DNA from: Sclerodactyla briareus
Lineage: Eukaryota > Echinodermata > Holothuroidea > Dendrochirotida > Sclerodactylidae
Direction of reading: 5' to 3'
NCBI GenBank assembly: GCA_026419785.1
Contig: JAODTK010004943.1
Span: forward strand, 62,001-126,000
Length of the DNA stretch: 64,000 nucleotides
The translations under genes were made by a program, and so were the position numbers. The notes under the pieces were generated by a model. The model made no database searches and was not told where the DNA came from. It saw only the letters and a program-made list of their open reading frames with translations. Below, in pieces: positions 12,229-22,700 of the stretch (position 1 is the stretch's first letter; each line of letters begins with the position of its first letter).

Positions 12229-12952
12229 GTTTGCAGCCATCAATCATCTTTGAATGAAGTTGCACATCACCGAGACTACTCACTTGAGACCCCCAACATC
12301 CCCGGGAAGGTATTGCCCAGTACCGAGCATTTCTTCCAGCAATAAAGACATATACTGGAGGGGACCGAGTTGAATACTCAACTGACGGAATGAAGAAGAT
12401 GGCTGGTGTTAGTAGATATAGACAATTCTTTCTTTCTTAGGTTGTGACCAATCGGAATATTGATTTTATTAATAGTTAGATAGATAAACATACAGACCGA
12501 CATACAGACAGACAGATACAATGTGAAACGATAGTATTATCAGGTCGATATCCTTAATATCGTGCAATAGGTCATTTTATGAAACAAATATTTATGGGTA
12601 TCGCTTTTTTTTTTTGCGAACTGTGACACCATTTTCTTCTTTACGATATGGATGGCTGTCATTTCAACTGAATTTTTACCTGTAGATAGGTATCGAACGA
12701 TGGCATTAATTTTTCAATCCTCCATGCCATTTTCTCGAATATTGTAAAGGTTGAATGGAGCTTGAGCATCACATAGGGATAACCTTACAACTCTTCCTAG
12801 AAAAGGCTCTGTCGGGTTCATACTTCATATAAAGTTGGATAGGCTTGTTCGGGCACATCACAGACCGGGCTTGGGTAGGGGCAAGTTCAGAACTACTAGA
12901 CAGTAATGCAGGTTTAGCCCAGGCCCTAGGGTGCCCTCACCACTGACGTTTA
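12229..12952. other. unassigned sequence
   Basis: No recognised feature apart from short runs of GACA (about 12,495-12,515) and an 11-T run near 12,605. Confidence 0.4.
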
Positions 12953-13013
12953 TTATATTATTATTATTATTATTATATTCTTATTATTATTATTATGATT
13001 ATTATTATTATTG
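12953..13013. repeat. TTA trinucleotide microsatellite
   Basis: About 60 bases of TTA units with one TTC and one TGA variant. It is followed by the retroelement fragment at 13.1 kb and could be the tail of another LINE. Confidence 0.9.
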
Positions 13014-13141
13014 AAGCTCATCCCACTTTTTTCAACCTGTCGACGGTTGTTATGCCTCGTCTAACCAGAGGTTTCTACTACTTGTGAGGTCACGCTGGGA
13101 AGTCTACCTGGGAAACTTCTGGTGAGGAAATCAACAGCCAT

Positions 13142-14173
13142 TTGACGTCGGAAAGCAACCAGCAAACACGACTACAAGAAGATTCGAAAGAAAACTCTGT
13201 CCCGAATAAGTGGAGAATTCAAACAGTCCCTGAAGTAATCGATTCCCTGGATTTTTCGAGCCACGCGAAGAAAAAAAATGTGCTGGCTACCAATGACACT
13301 TGGAAGGCATGGCAGGACTGTGGCGAAATACATGCACTACTGTGGGTCACCCGGGCAATCTGTCACGGGAATGCCAACAAACAGCTACAAAAGTTTTAAA
13401 GTACGGCCTACTTCTTGACAGTGCAGTGATTTGTAGGAAAAATACACTCAAGACTGACAGTAATGTGAATTCAATTCACTTCCACTTCATAAGCAAAAAG
13501 CAAGTAGATTGTGCCCCAGCTCAGCGCGAGAAGCACTTCATGGCTGTAGGAAAAGGTCGAAAAAGGGAACCAGACTTGAAACCAACCGAAATTTGTGCCC
13601 AAATCCCTGCTTTTGACTTTTCCATTAGGCCCGCTTCCCGTTTCACACCAACTGCGTGGCAAAGGCTCCAAGATCGGGGGGATGATTGGTTCCCTACTCC
13701 TATAATTTACAACCTGAAACATAGCCCAGCCTCCAGCGCAAGGCAAGAGGGCTGTCCTTCTCATACTGACATCACATTTTAGGCGGTATCGCAATATGGG
13801 ATGACTATGAAAACGCCTCTTCGCGGGCAAATTGAGGAAAAATTATGGCAGTACTTTCCTCGAATATTTCCTCGGAGCATAATAACCAATTTGAAAATGG
13901 TAATCACTTATGATCATGAATGGTACATCCGCGCCACCGATAGTGACCCCGCTGAAATATTTCGGTCGCAGCAACCCCCACAAAATTATTACCTACCTTA
14001 CCCCCCCACTACCCCCCCCCCCTCCCATCGCACCTGGAGAGACGTCTCAAATTCCATCTCAAGAAGAGGATACAGTCACGGATTTGAGAGAAGAGGCAAG
14101 AACTAGAAGAGCCGAAGGCTGGAAAGTGACTACACAACCGGCACTCACCTACGTTTTAGATGAACAAAAGTGA
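13142..14173 (+). pseudogene. retroelement gag/ORF1-like remnant with CCHC zinc knuckle
   Basis: At 13,333-13,374 two compensating one-base errors hide a textbook zinc knuckle: C-x2-C, GSPG, H, LSRE, C (pattern C-x2-C-x4-H-x4-C), followed by QQ. The ORFs at 13,142-13,399 and 13,300-13,782 cover it in two frames. A further frame at about 14,030-14,173 reads SQEEDTVTDLREEARTRRAE and ends VLDEQK-stop. CCHC knuckles are usual in gag proteins of LTR retrotransposons and in ORF1 of some LINEs. They also occur in cellular RNA-binding proteins. No protease or reverse transcriptase is seen nearby, so the element type is unresolved. The intervening sequence has a C-rich run (14,000-14,030). Confidence 0.42.
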
Positions 14174-14679
14174 TATCCCAAATCGCATGGGGAAAGCCGG
14201 TCGTCTTGCCGATTAGCTCCTCACCTCATCACGGTCTTCCTTTTGAGCGGCTCCTGGATCTGGGGGTGTTGGTATAGACACCAGATTGCACCAAGCGACA
14301 CCTTGAAAAAATGCGCCAAACATTCGCAAAATTAATAAGAGCAGCAGGATAGAAACCCAAAATAATTCCCCGAAGAGGATGGATGTTAGGGTTGTTATTG
14401 CACAAATTGCATCAAACAGCTGATACCTATGATGATAATATGAGCTGAAGTAAAAGTGAAAAGGATAACCTGAAATATTCTGAACTGATGTGCACATTTT
14501 TTCACGCGCGAATACTAGTTACGGGTAATCGTGGTAGGCCTACCTGAACATGTAGGCAAGGAAATCTTTTTCTACGAGGATGACTTGAAGCAATTCCAGT
14601 CTTATGTATGTCATGTCCACCATTTTTATATCGAAAAATGGGATATGCCCACTTGATCAGCTCCTCAAAATAGGTGTGG
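14174..14679. other. unassigned sequence
   Basis: No recognised feature. Overlapping minus-strand ORFs (14,213-14,497 and 14,502-14,990) show no motif. The second runs through CATA repeats and a duplicated block. Confidence 0.4.
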
Positions 14680-15135
14680 GAAGTGCCAGTTCCTCTGCCA
14701 TATGGGAGGTTGATTCGGTAAACTTTCGTGGTGGCGCCCAGCTGAATTGTGGCCAAGCGTTCCCTAGATAATGGTCCACCCAGAATCCTACTAAAAAAAT
14801 TCTGGCTAAGCCTGATTAGATCACGTGAGACACTGTAATCTATATGACCCTTTGAATAATACATAATACATACATACATACATACCACTACATTACTTAC
14901 ATACATTACCATACATAACTTATGCCAAGCATCAGCTCTCAAAATTAGGGTGGTAAGTGCCATTTTCCTGACCATTGGTAAAGGTCTCATTCGGTAAACT
15001 TTTCGTGGCGCCCCGCTTAAATGGTGGCAAGGCGTTCCCCTAGAATAATGGTCACCCCAGCCCTAAGTACTGAAAATTAGTGGCGCGCCTCTGATTAGAT
15101 CAAGTGAAGACATGTTACGTATATTGCCCTTTTCG
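14680..15135. repeat. direct duplication of a ~190-bp block
   Basis: The block at about 14,680-14,870 returns at 14,950-15,135. It carries 'ttcggtaaac', 'cgtggcgcccagct', 'ggcaagcgttccctaga' and 'ctgattagatca...gtga' in the same order. The second copy carries extra single bases, consistent with read noise or divergence. Each copy is followed by a CATA microsatellite, so the duplication unit includes part of that microsatellite. Confidence 0.75.
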
Positions 15136-15412
15136 CACTACACTAACATACTACCTACATACCTACATACATACCATACATACATACAACTAAACATTAC
15201 AAGCTAGCATTACATACATACATAATACATACATACGTTAATACAGGCCATACGCACGTTCGAGCGTAAGGGGTCATCTCCGTACGCATAAGATAGATCG
15301 TCGGGTGTACATACATACATACATACAAAAAATAATACATACAACATACATACAACAACATAAATACATACATACATACATTTACATACATACATACATA
15401 CAACCTACCTAC
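14866..15412. repeat. CATA/TACA microsatellite tracts
   Basis: Three interrupted tracts of CATA units occur at about 14,866-14,917, 15,140-15,240 and 15,308-15,412. They are separated by unique or duplicated DNA. Open frames rich in Tyr, Val, Cys and Met here (for example 15,197-15,424, -) are products of the repeat. Confidence 0.9.
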
Positions 15413-15889
15413 ATCACATATCATAATTAAGACCAGATCAGACTTCGACTGTCGCTATTGCATATATAAGTCAGCAGTCTCTAACGAAGTATATACAATA
15501 TGCAACTAAGTAACATATTGTGGAACAAAACATAGAACAGATTACCGTATGCGTGTCCCCCATGACTAGCCTTGAGCCAATCATCTGGACAACACCTTAG
15601 TATTTTACCAATGGATTGCGGTGGCGGATCTGGGTATGCCAGTTCTTGAAACTAGAAACGAACAAGACTAAGCAATTAGCATGAATCTATCATTATTATT
15701 ATTATTATTAAATTTGATCTCTGACGACCCCACGTCAGAGGAAATTATAGCAGTCATGACAGTGGGTGTGTGTGGTGAGGTGTGTGTGACGCCTGCGTGT
15801 AAAACACGCTCAATTCTGATCCCCGTTCTGGATGGCATTGACGCTCAATTTTATTGGCCTCTATGTGTGTTCCCCATAATGCGTACATG
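15413..15889. other. unassigned sequence
   Basis: Nothing recognised apart from a short TAT/TTA run at about 15,692-15,711. Confidence 0.4.
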
Positions 15890-16400
15890 AACACCCTTAT
15901 TGCTTTTGGGGTCGGTGGTCAGTCACGCAGAGGTCTCTGAGGTTCCCCAGAGGTCAAAGTCTGAAATCGAAAACCTTGTAAACTACGACCCGAGTCAGAA
16001 TGCGTTGCGTTCCTCATCACTCAGACGTTGAAATTTGGTTTTGTGTAAGCTTTCTTATGAGGAGCACAGAGCAGGCCCTATTGCCGTTTTTGGTTCAGGT
16101 CGGGGGTGAATTCAGGTCAAGAATAGACCAATTGGGAAAAGAACTATTTTGTCAATTTTGGCTTGTAAAACACATTACCCGGACCCCACTGGATGGATCT
16201 GAACTCAAGACCGTGTGGTGTGTCTCCCGTGAGGAGCTTACATGAATCCTATGTCTGTGGATCAGGTAACAGGTCCTTGAGGTCCACCAGAGGTCACAGT
16301 ATGAAAAAACCGTGAAATTAGTGTGTCGCTTTTTATCAAGAGTACAGGAACCTTGTTGTTGCAGTTGGAGGAATTTTGTCAGACTTTATGTTGCCCCATA
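15890..16400 (+). repeat. dispersed ~300-bp repeat, AGGTCA-rich family
   Basis: Two degenerate units occur, marked by 'gtcaaagtctgaaa' at about 15,953 and 'gtcacagtatgaaa' at about 16,291. They are linked by 'aggtcgggggtgaattcagg', 'ttttggcttgtaaaacac' and 'ggatggatctgaa'. The same ordered words occur at 18.6, 21.9, 54.4 and 57.9 kb. Each unit carries direct AGGTCA-like half-sites. No coding function is seen. Confidence 0.75.
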
Positions 16401-16964
16401 CCAATGAGCATGGTACAGTCTCCCATTGTCATTGTGTCTGGACTATAGTTGGCAGAGCGAACTCAGGTAGATACGGCTTCAGTATTTTTAAATTTTATCC
16501 TGACAAAGGACCAGTGTAGAGCGAATGGACCTGGTATATACGCGATGGCTGACCTGGAATGAATCGGTCTGCGTTTTTGTATGACAACTAGCTATCTCCG
16601 AATCGATTCGCAGGAGCACTTACAATACAATAAGCTACAGCACTACCATACGCGATACGCACGAGGAATCTGGACTGCAGTTTTGCAGGCTCCGTGTGAG
16701 GAAATTTCCGAATCCTGCAATGTTGCTGAAAGTTGCATGATCTGGCAACACAAAAAATATTCGTCATCCATAGAGAGATGTTCGTAAAGAACACGTGACG
16801 AATTGAGACTGTACGGTAGTGGATGATACGCGGCCTTGGCGGAGCAGATGTGAGGACTTGATATGCCCGTTCAGGACGACCATTCCCTTCCCCCCTTTTT
16901 TGATTCCACCACTTTGACCCTTCAGAGCGGTACAACCAGAATATAGACGAAATTTAAAAATAGA
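16401..16964. other. unassigned sequence
   Basis: Probably a decayed extension of the neighbouring repeat up to about 16,550, then unassigned. The overlapping ORFs at 16,581 (+) and 16,588 (-) lack recognisable content. Confidence 0.35.
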
Positions 16965-17108
16965 TCACACATTTTTGCCCTCTTCCATCTTCACGGCCAG
17001 GGTGAAGCTGGGTGTCCCGGAACTTGAGCCATACTCATACTCGTAATCACCGACATCGACGATGGAGTCTCCTCGACGAATTACGGGAACGAGTCTCCAA
17101 GAGTGTGC
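16965..17108 (-). CDS. unrecognised candidate terminal exon
   Basis: On the minus strand, a frame after the acceptor-like 'gattcag' reads AHSWRLVPVIRRGDSIVDVG, then DYEYEYGSSSGTPSFTLAV and KMEEGKNV-stop. The same frame continues upstream through one TGA (17,121-17,123) into KVTYDHSNSVPN, so the exon could extend to about 17,210 if that stop is an assembly error. The sequence looks like a secreted or extracellular protein end but matches no family I can name. No further exon was found on this strand. Confidence 0.27.
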   Translation of the reverse strand, partial: AHSWRLVPVIRRGDSIVDVGDYEYEYGSSSGTPSFTLAVKMEEGKNV

Positions 17109-18599
17109 CTGAATCATGAATCAATTGGGAACAGAGTTACTGTGGTCGTACGTGACTTTGCGACAGGTCTTACTCGACGACAGAGACAGCACGAGAAGAA
17201 ACGAGCGAAAGTGATATAAGGATGATCAAACCAAGTGGCAAAAGATACCACCCCGTGTACCACCCCCATGGTGGTGCGCGATCATGTAAGCGCATGTTTG
17301 TCCGGCCGTCGTCGTTAAAGATGCTTCCACGGGTGCGGGTGTGGTGTGCGGTATGAATTTATTCGAGGGATATTACGAGAGAGGATTGATATATGAGAAG
17401 GAATTAAATGAATAATAAGATAACGAACCATAAATAGCTAGCGATCCATGAATGAGGTACAATTGGTTATTTTTGCCTACTCCGTGTTCGTTGTAGTTTA
17501 TGGGTGATTTCTTGTCGATACGCTAGTTGGTGCGAATGCTGTTCTCTGCAAAATAATGTAGATGATTTAGGTACTAGCAGTATACGCGAGTCCGATATTT
17601 GTGGATCAGTCGAATCCCGCATCGCCCCGATGGAATCCTAGCACCATTGTCTGACGGATCTGTGACGATCATTACACAATAAATGGAAGCCTTCGGTCTT
17701 TTTTTTTTGATTGCATCTACATTCACTGATCATTCAAATATTCGGTCATTCTTCTGCCAGTTGTTATAAGCGGATCCGAAAGTCACGAGGGACGGGGTTG
17801 GAAGTCGTTTCAAGGACGAAGGGCGGCGGGCGTTTTTTCTCGCGTCACGCACTTATCACTTTTAGTGTGTATTGCGACTCTAAAACCGATGCGACGCCTA
17901 CTATTCTTTTTTTTTTTTTAATTTTGTTATTATATATTATATTATTATTATCAAACACGGGACGCATACTAGTTGTTTTTAAACCTAAAACACCGGTGTT
18001 CATTTTTAAGAAAACATTGTATCAATGTCAACGTTACGGCCCACTTTTAAAACTTAAATGACTAGGTTTGGAGATTCAATTAGCAAATACTTGACATATC
18101 AAATGGCTTTTTTTTTTTGAAAAATTAAATTGGTGTCTAAATAGGTGTCTGCCATAAAAATATGAGAAATCTGCATTCAAATCTCATCCCTCCGTGTGAA
18201 AACAGTTATGAGTGTTTTGGAAACATTATTTGAACATAAAATGGGTCCTATATCTCCACATTTCTCGGGATACAAGCCGGTAAGATTGCAGGGAAATCCC
18301 GGAAAGGAAAGTGATTACGAAATTACCCACGCGGACAGCGGGCGGGAGTTCTTAAAATCGCTACATGACCGATTCGAGGAAAACCGCCCCAGCCCGCCCC
18401 ACCCGCCAGCCGCCCGCGCCCTGCCCGCCCACGTGCATAGGAAAAAGGCTCCATGAAATAACGATGAGCGATTTTAGACGCCACGCCGCCCGCGTGCATG
18501 AAACGCGGCTTTAGCTGTTAATGCAATTTGAGGGAAAATTGGAAAATGGGAAAAAATCCTGATAATTGGCAAGTCTTTAGCTGTTAAACAATTAAAATC
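17109..18599. other. unassigned, with a GC-rich patch
   Basis: No gene recognised. Features are T-runs and an ATT-rich stretch at 17,908-17,950, and a CCCGCC-rich patch at 18,385-18,505 in which 'gcccgcgcc' and 'cgccgcccgcgtgcatg' recur. The ORFs at 17,711 and 18,196 are not recognised. Confidence 0.4.
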
Positions 18600-19460
18600 G
18601 ATCCCACTAGATGGATGAAGTCATAGGTTCATACTTGATCTATGGGTCCCAAGATGAGTACATGATTTCTACGTTTTGGGGTCGGGTCAAAGGTCACTGA
18701 GGTCAAGAGAGGTCAACGTCTGAGACATCTTATTAACACGATACGTCCAGAATGCCCCGGTAGATCAGGTTGAAATTTTGGTAGGGGCTCCTAAGGGGGA
18801 GGTAGTACAGGAACCTATTGTTCCCGGGCAGACCGAATCAGGTTGAGAATAGAAAGGGAAATTCGGGAGAAGAAATGATATTTCGGCCAGTGTCAGCTTG
18901 TTGGACACGATAACTGTTTCCTACCCTGGATGGGGAAAAGTCATACTTGGGATATGGGTTTCCCCACGCATGTTCTAACTTGCGTCATATTTTAAAAAAA
19001 AAAATTTGTGTGGGAATGTGGAGTGTTAGGTTCCTGAACAACAGGAAGGGTCATTTCAAGGTCACATTGAGGTCAACATTTGCCCTAAATCATGCGTTTT
19101 TCTAACTGTGTCGTATTTCAACGAACATTGGGAAAATGTGGGATACAGTTTGGACCTGAACAACAGTGGCATTTCAAAGCACTGGGGTTCATATGGAACA
19201 TCAGCATAATGTGCTTCCTCTGGAACGAGCAGGTCAACAAAGGCTGTTCACGTGGGGTATACACGTCGCGGTTCACGCAAGGTCTCTTCCAGTCTTGGAA
19301 CAGCCTCCTGGATGGATGTAAGTTCATAATCTGCCTGGGAGTTCCCCATAATGAGTACTACACCATCTCTATTGTAAACCCTGTGAGATGTGGTCAAGTC
19401 AGGTCCAGTCAAGGAATCAATAAGCATTTTTTCGGGTTTGGTTTATCACTTATCAAATGA
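18600..19460 (+). repeat. dispersed ~300-bp repeat, AGGTCA-rich family
   Basis: Degenerate units start with 'ccactagatggatgaag' and 'cctaccctggatgggg' blocks and contain 'gatgagtacatga', 'gatcaggttgaaatttt' and 'agtacaggaacctattg'. At 18,687-18,715 three AGGTCA words follow each other with 3- and 4-base spacers. The right part (19,090-19,460) is more diverged; its open frame (19,092-19,460) is a by-product. Confidence 0.75.
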
Positions 19461-20464
19461 AAGAAATAATACAAACATCGGAACCTTACAGTGGTCGTAT
19501 CAAAATCGAATGCACTCCCGTGGATGAAATCATGCACGTATCATATGATGAACAATGAATTATGCCAGAATTGAATGGATCTATATTTCAGACTGAGTTG
19601 GATTGTAGCAATTGGCAGAGTACTGCAGGAAGGATTCAGACTGACGGTTTGACATTAGTGGATAGATATTATTCTAATTGAATGAACTGGATCTACGATA
19701 GATAATTATTGATGCATTTCTAGGTAAGTAAAAAAACTTTTGAAGTCACCATTTCGTTCAGTTGAGGAAAGTCAAGGCCAGCCAATAATGGTTTGCATTG
19801 GCATGTGGAGCAGCTGGAGTAATGTTTGTTACGGAGAGTTACAACGTGGTTCTTCAAAATAGGACTTGCAAGGCCCGAAACATAAGATAACACGTAGGTG
19901 AAATGAGGAAGGGCCCGGCTCAGGTGGTTATGTGTTCTCAGAATCTTCGTGGAACTGAATTTCACCCTCCCGACGGAAAATGCCAACACCTTTGAATACT
20001 TGTTAGTTAAATGGGAGACATGGTCACTCAAAGACAAACGTTAAATCAATAATAACACTATGGACCTTTGAACGTCAACTGTACATATTGATATATCATT
20101 TAGTATGTTATTATACTATTTTTTTGTGTTGAAAGCCCATAAATTAATTTATTTGCCAACTTTTTAAGAGAGAGTTTGTTGGCACAAAACCAGTAACCAA
20201 AATACCAAATTTTAATTCAATTCATCACAGCTAGTTTTTCCAGTTCATTGGAGCTTTACTTGTAGAGAAAAAAAATATATGGTACCATTGCCGCAAAAAG
20301 TACCAGAGCACATTTGTCAGATATTTGGAAATGTATGAAAATATATATTATAGACAGTAGCGATCCAAGCATTTATGGAGTAGGTTAAGTGTGGTTCGTC
20401 CGTAAAGTAGCTAGTAATCAGAGAGTGGCCACTCCTCTTTGCCATGATTTCATATTTCTGACAG
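19461..20464. other. unassigned sequence
   Basis: No feature recognised. A further trace of the AGGTCA-rich family ('tggatgaaatcatg', 'cagactgagttgga') lies at about 19,520-19,640. The minus ORF at 19,720-20,037 shows no motif. Confidence 0.35.
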
Positions 20465-20550
20465 GAGGATATTATGATCCATCGTGCCAACGCTTGGAGA
20501 GATTGCAGGAAAAGTCAAAATGGACTGTCGCTTGGATGATTGAATTATAG
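20465..20550 (+). CDS. unrecognised candidate exon
   Basis: After 'tttctgacag' an open frame reads GGYYDPSCQRLERLQEK, then SKWTVAWMIEL-stop. It has protein-like character (amphipathic, Lys/Glu-rich) and an acceptable acceptor, but no donor was seen and no family is recognised. It lies 425 bp upstream of another candidate exon on the same strand. Confidence 0.18.
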
Positions 20551-20974
20551 AGCCGATCAATAACATTTACCAGTATCCAGGGGTTGAAAGCATATTGAAA
20601 CTACTCAATAAAATGTTATGTCACGGAATGGTGGAAGAGCGATCAAACATCAGTCTTCCTCCACCTTGTTACCAGCTGCGATGATTTTCAATGAAAGAGT
20701 AACTGCGTATGTGCAGTAAAACGGTCAAACGTGGTCTTTGAAACATGTTTCGGTAAAGCCCAAAACTGCAAATTCATGCTTCAGTAGGGAGAAAGATATT
20801 CTGAGATTATATGGAAATCTTCTTCGGACTACGACTTTTTAACAGTTTAAGATGGAATAGATAAAAAGCAGACTGCGCTAGGTCCATTCAATGTATCTGT
20901 ACTGTAGATCTTCAGGAACTCTCATGATTTTCCTCGGGCCCGAGGTTCAAGTCATCAGGCTGTTTCTTCTGCAG

Positions 20975-21073
20975 GATATTGCATCTGAAAAATATGGCCT
21001 CAAACCATTATCATCTAAAGAGGAGGAAAGGAAGCGATTAGCACCGTGCAAGGACATGATAGACTACACGTGA
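20975..21073 (+). CDS. unrecognised candidate last exon
   Basis: A strong acceptor ('ggctgtttcttctgcag') is followed by an open frame reading DIASEKYGLKPLSSKEEERK, then RLAPCKDMIDYT and TGA. The hydrophilic, helix-prone, Lys/Glu-rich composition is unlike the surrounding non-coding DNA, and the frame ends in a clean stop. It could be the 3' coding exon of a + strand gene whose earlier exons lie to the left, possibly including the X-box exon at 10.77 kb. That link is speculation. No family is recognised. Confidence 0.3.
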   Translation, partial: DIASEKYGLKPLSSKEEERKRLAPCKDMIDYT

Positions 21074-21232
21074 ACTCCCCTGTCAAAATCATTTTGGGTG
21101 ATATTAAGGCATAGCGTATATGTGCTATTTCCTACCAACTTCAGCACCTACGTTAGAATTAATGATAATAGTATGGACATGTATGTAGGCCCAGGGAAAC
21201 CAGAAGAAGAACAGCAGACATAATGGCTGACG

Positions 21233-21535
21233 GGAAACTCTCACTGACAATTTCCACTCGGACAATTCCCACTCTGGATAATTCCCACCCGGAATACTCT
21301 CACTCTGGACAATTCTCACCCGCGACAACTCCCCACCCCTAACAACTGCCATCTGGCCAATCCCCACCTGGACAATTACTATCGATAACTCTCACTCTGG
21401 AAAATTGGATCACCCCGGCCAAATCCCACTGGAAATTATCATCGGACAACTGCCATCGCGGACAAAACGCCACCCCGGAACAATGCCAACGACACAAACT
21501 CCCACCTGGACCCATTCCCACCCGGGAAAATTGAT
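21233..21535 (+). repeat. ~15-bp minisatellite (GGACAATTCCCACCC type)
   Basis: About 20 diverged copies of a ~15-base unit centred on GGACAATTCCCACCC (variants GGACAATTCTCACCC, GGACAACTGCCATCG and others). Spacing is regular despite single-base slips. The two minus-strand ORFs here are produced by the repeat. The reverse complement of the same unit makes up the array at 32.8 kb. Confidence 0.85.
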
Positions 21536-21829
21536 TTAGGACAACAAAACCATTCCGTGGAATTCCCGCTGGGTATTTCAGGTACGTTGAAATCGATGGT
21601 ATAATTATGGAGGAATATGGAAGTGGGGTTTGCAGATTTGAATCAGCGTCATCAGATAGGGTATGTGAACCTATTTATTCTTTGACAAAATTTGTGCCAC
21701 TTCAAGGCAGCATGGTCTGTACGAACAAGGAACTTGGTCCCATATACATAGCGGTGGAAATGTTTCACGGCCAAAACTACGACAAGCAATCCATTGCGTT
21801 ATTCGCGTCCGGACTATGAAGAGATCGAC
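21536..21829. other. unassigned sequence
   Basis: A 70-residue open frame (21,607-21,819, +) reads MEEYGSGVCRFESASSDR and ends ASGL. It has some protein-like character but no recognisable family or clear splice sites. Confidence 0.25.
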
Positions 21830-22700
21830 AGGGTCATTTATGTTCAAAATAGAATTTTTTTTGGAGAAAAATCGAATATTTTGGTCAAATTTTAACTTGT
21901 AAAGCCACGATAAGGATAGATGGAAGCTCCTAATTGATATTCATATTCCCATGCCGAGAGAATAAACCCTATTGTTTAGGGTGTCAGTCAAGGTCATCTG
22001 AGTTCACCGAGGTCAAAGTCTGAAACATTGTGACACGATGAGTGCTGAATGCTTGGTCCTTCAAGTTTGAAATTTGGTATGTAGTTTTCTTCTGGGCAGG
22101 ATAGCACGCTATTGTTTTTCATGTAAGACCCACCGTGGTCATTTTCACACGAAAATGGGGATTTGTGAAAAATGGGGCCAAATCTCAACTATCTGACACG
22201 TTAACGACTTACCCCCACTAGAAATTGGATGAAGCTCATTTTTGTTATGTGTTTCCCCCCATGGTGAGTTTCGTGAACCCTATCGGGTTTTGGGTGTCAG
22301 GTCCGGGCAACCTGAGGTCAATTGCCGGCCAAGGCAGGAAGTTCCTAGTAAACTTGAAATTAAAGTATGCTGGTCTGATCCAGGTCGAATTATTAGATGT
22401 GTGGCTTCTTATTCAAGAACAAAGGTACCCTGTGGTAGACTTGTCTACGCAGAAGACACCACTTCGGCCAATTACACATCCAGCCTTGAAAAACTGATAA
22501 CTTGACCCACTTAGATGATGCAGCCTTCTACTCGGTATGTGTGTTCACAATGATGACTACATGATTAAGTATTATTTTGGGGTCACGTGAGAGGTCAACA
22601 GAGGCCGAATTGGAAAATTCTTCTTGTAAATTTGATGAGTTCAGATCGGTCTGATTATTGTTGAATTTGCGTACTTTCTCATTAAGATAAAGAAACCCCC
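21830..22700 (+). repeat. dispersed ~300-bp repeat, AGGTCA-rich family (tandem units)
   Basis: About three units in tandem. Marker words 'gaggtcaaagtctgaaa' (about 22,010), 'gaggtcaattgccgg' (about 22,314) and 'aggtcaacagaggccga' (about 22,592) give a period near 290-300 bp. 'gatgaagctca', 'gtgaaccctat' and 'aaatttggtatgtag' recur between them. The ORFs at 22,225 and 22,242 run through the repeat. Confidence 0.75.

Noticed and set aside
14502..14990. 162-codon minus-strand ORF
   Set aside because: Runs through CATA repeats and a duplicated block; no conserved motif.
15197..15424. Tyr/Cys/Val-rich minus-strand ORFs
   Set aside because: Translations of CATA microsatellite repeats, not proteins.
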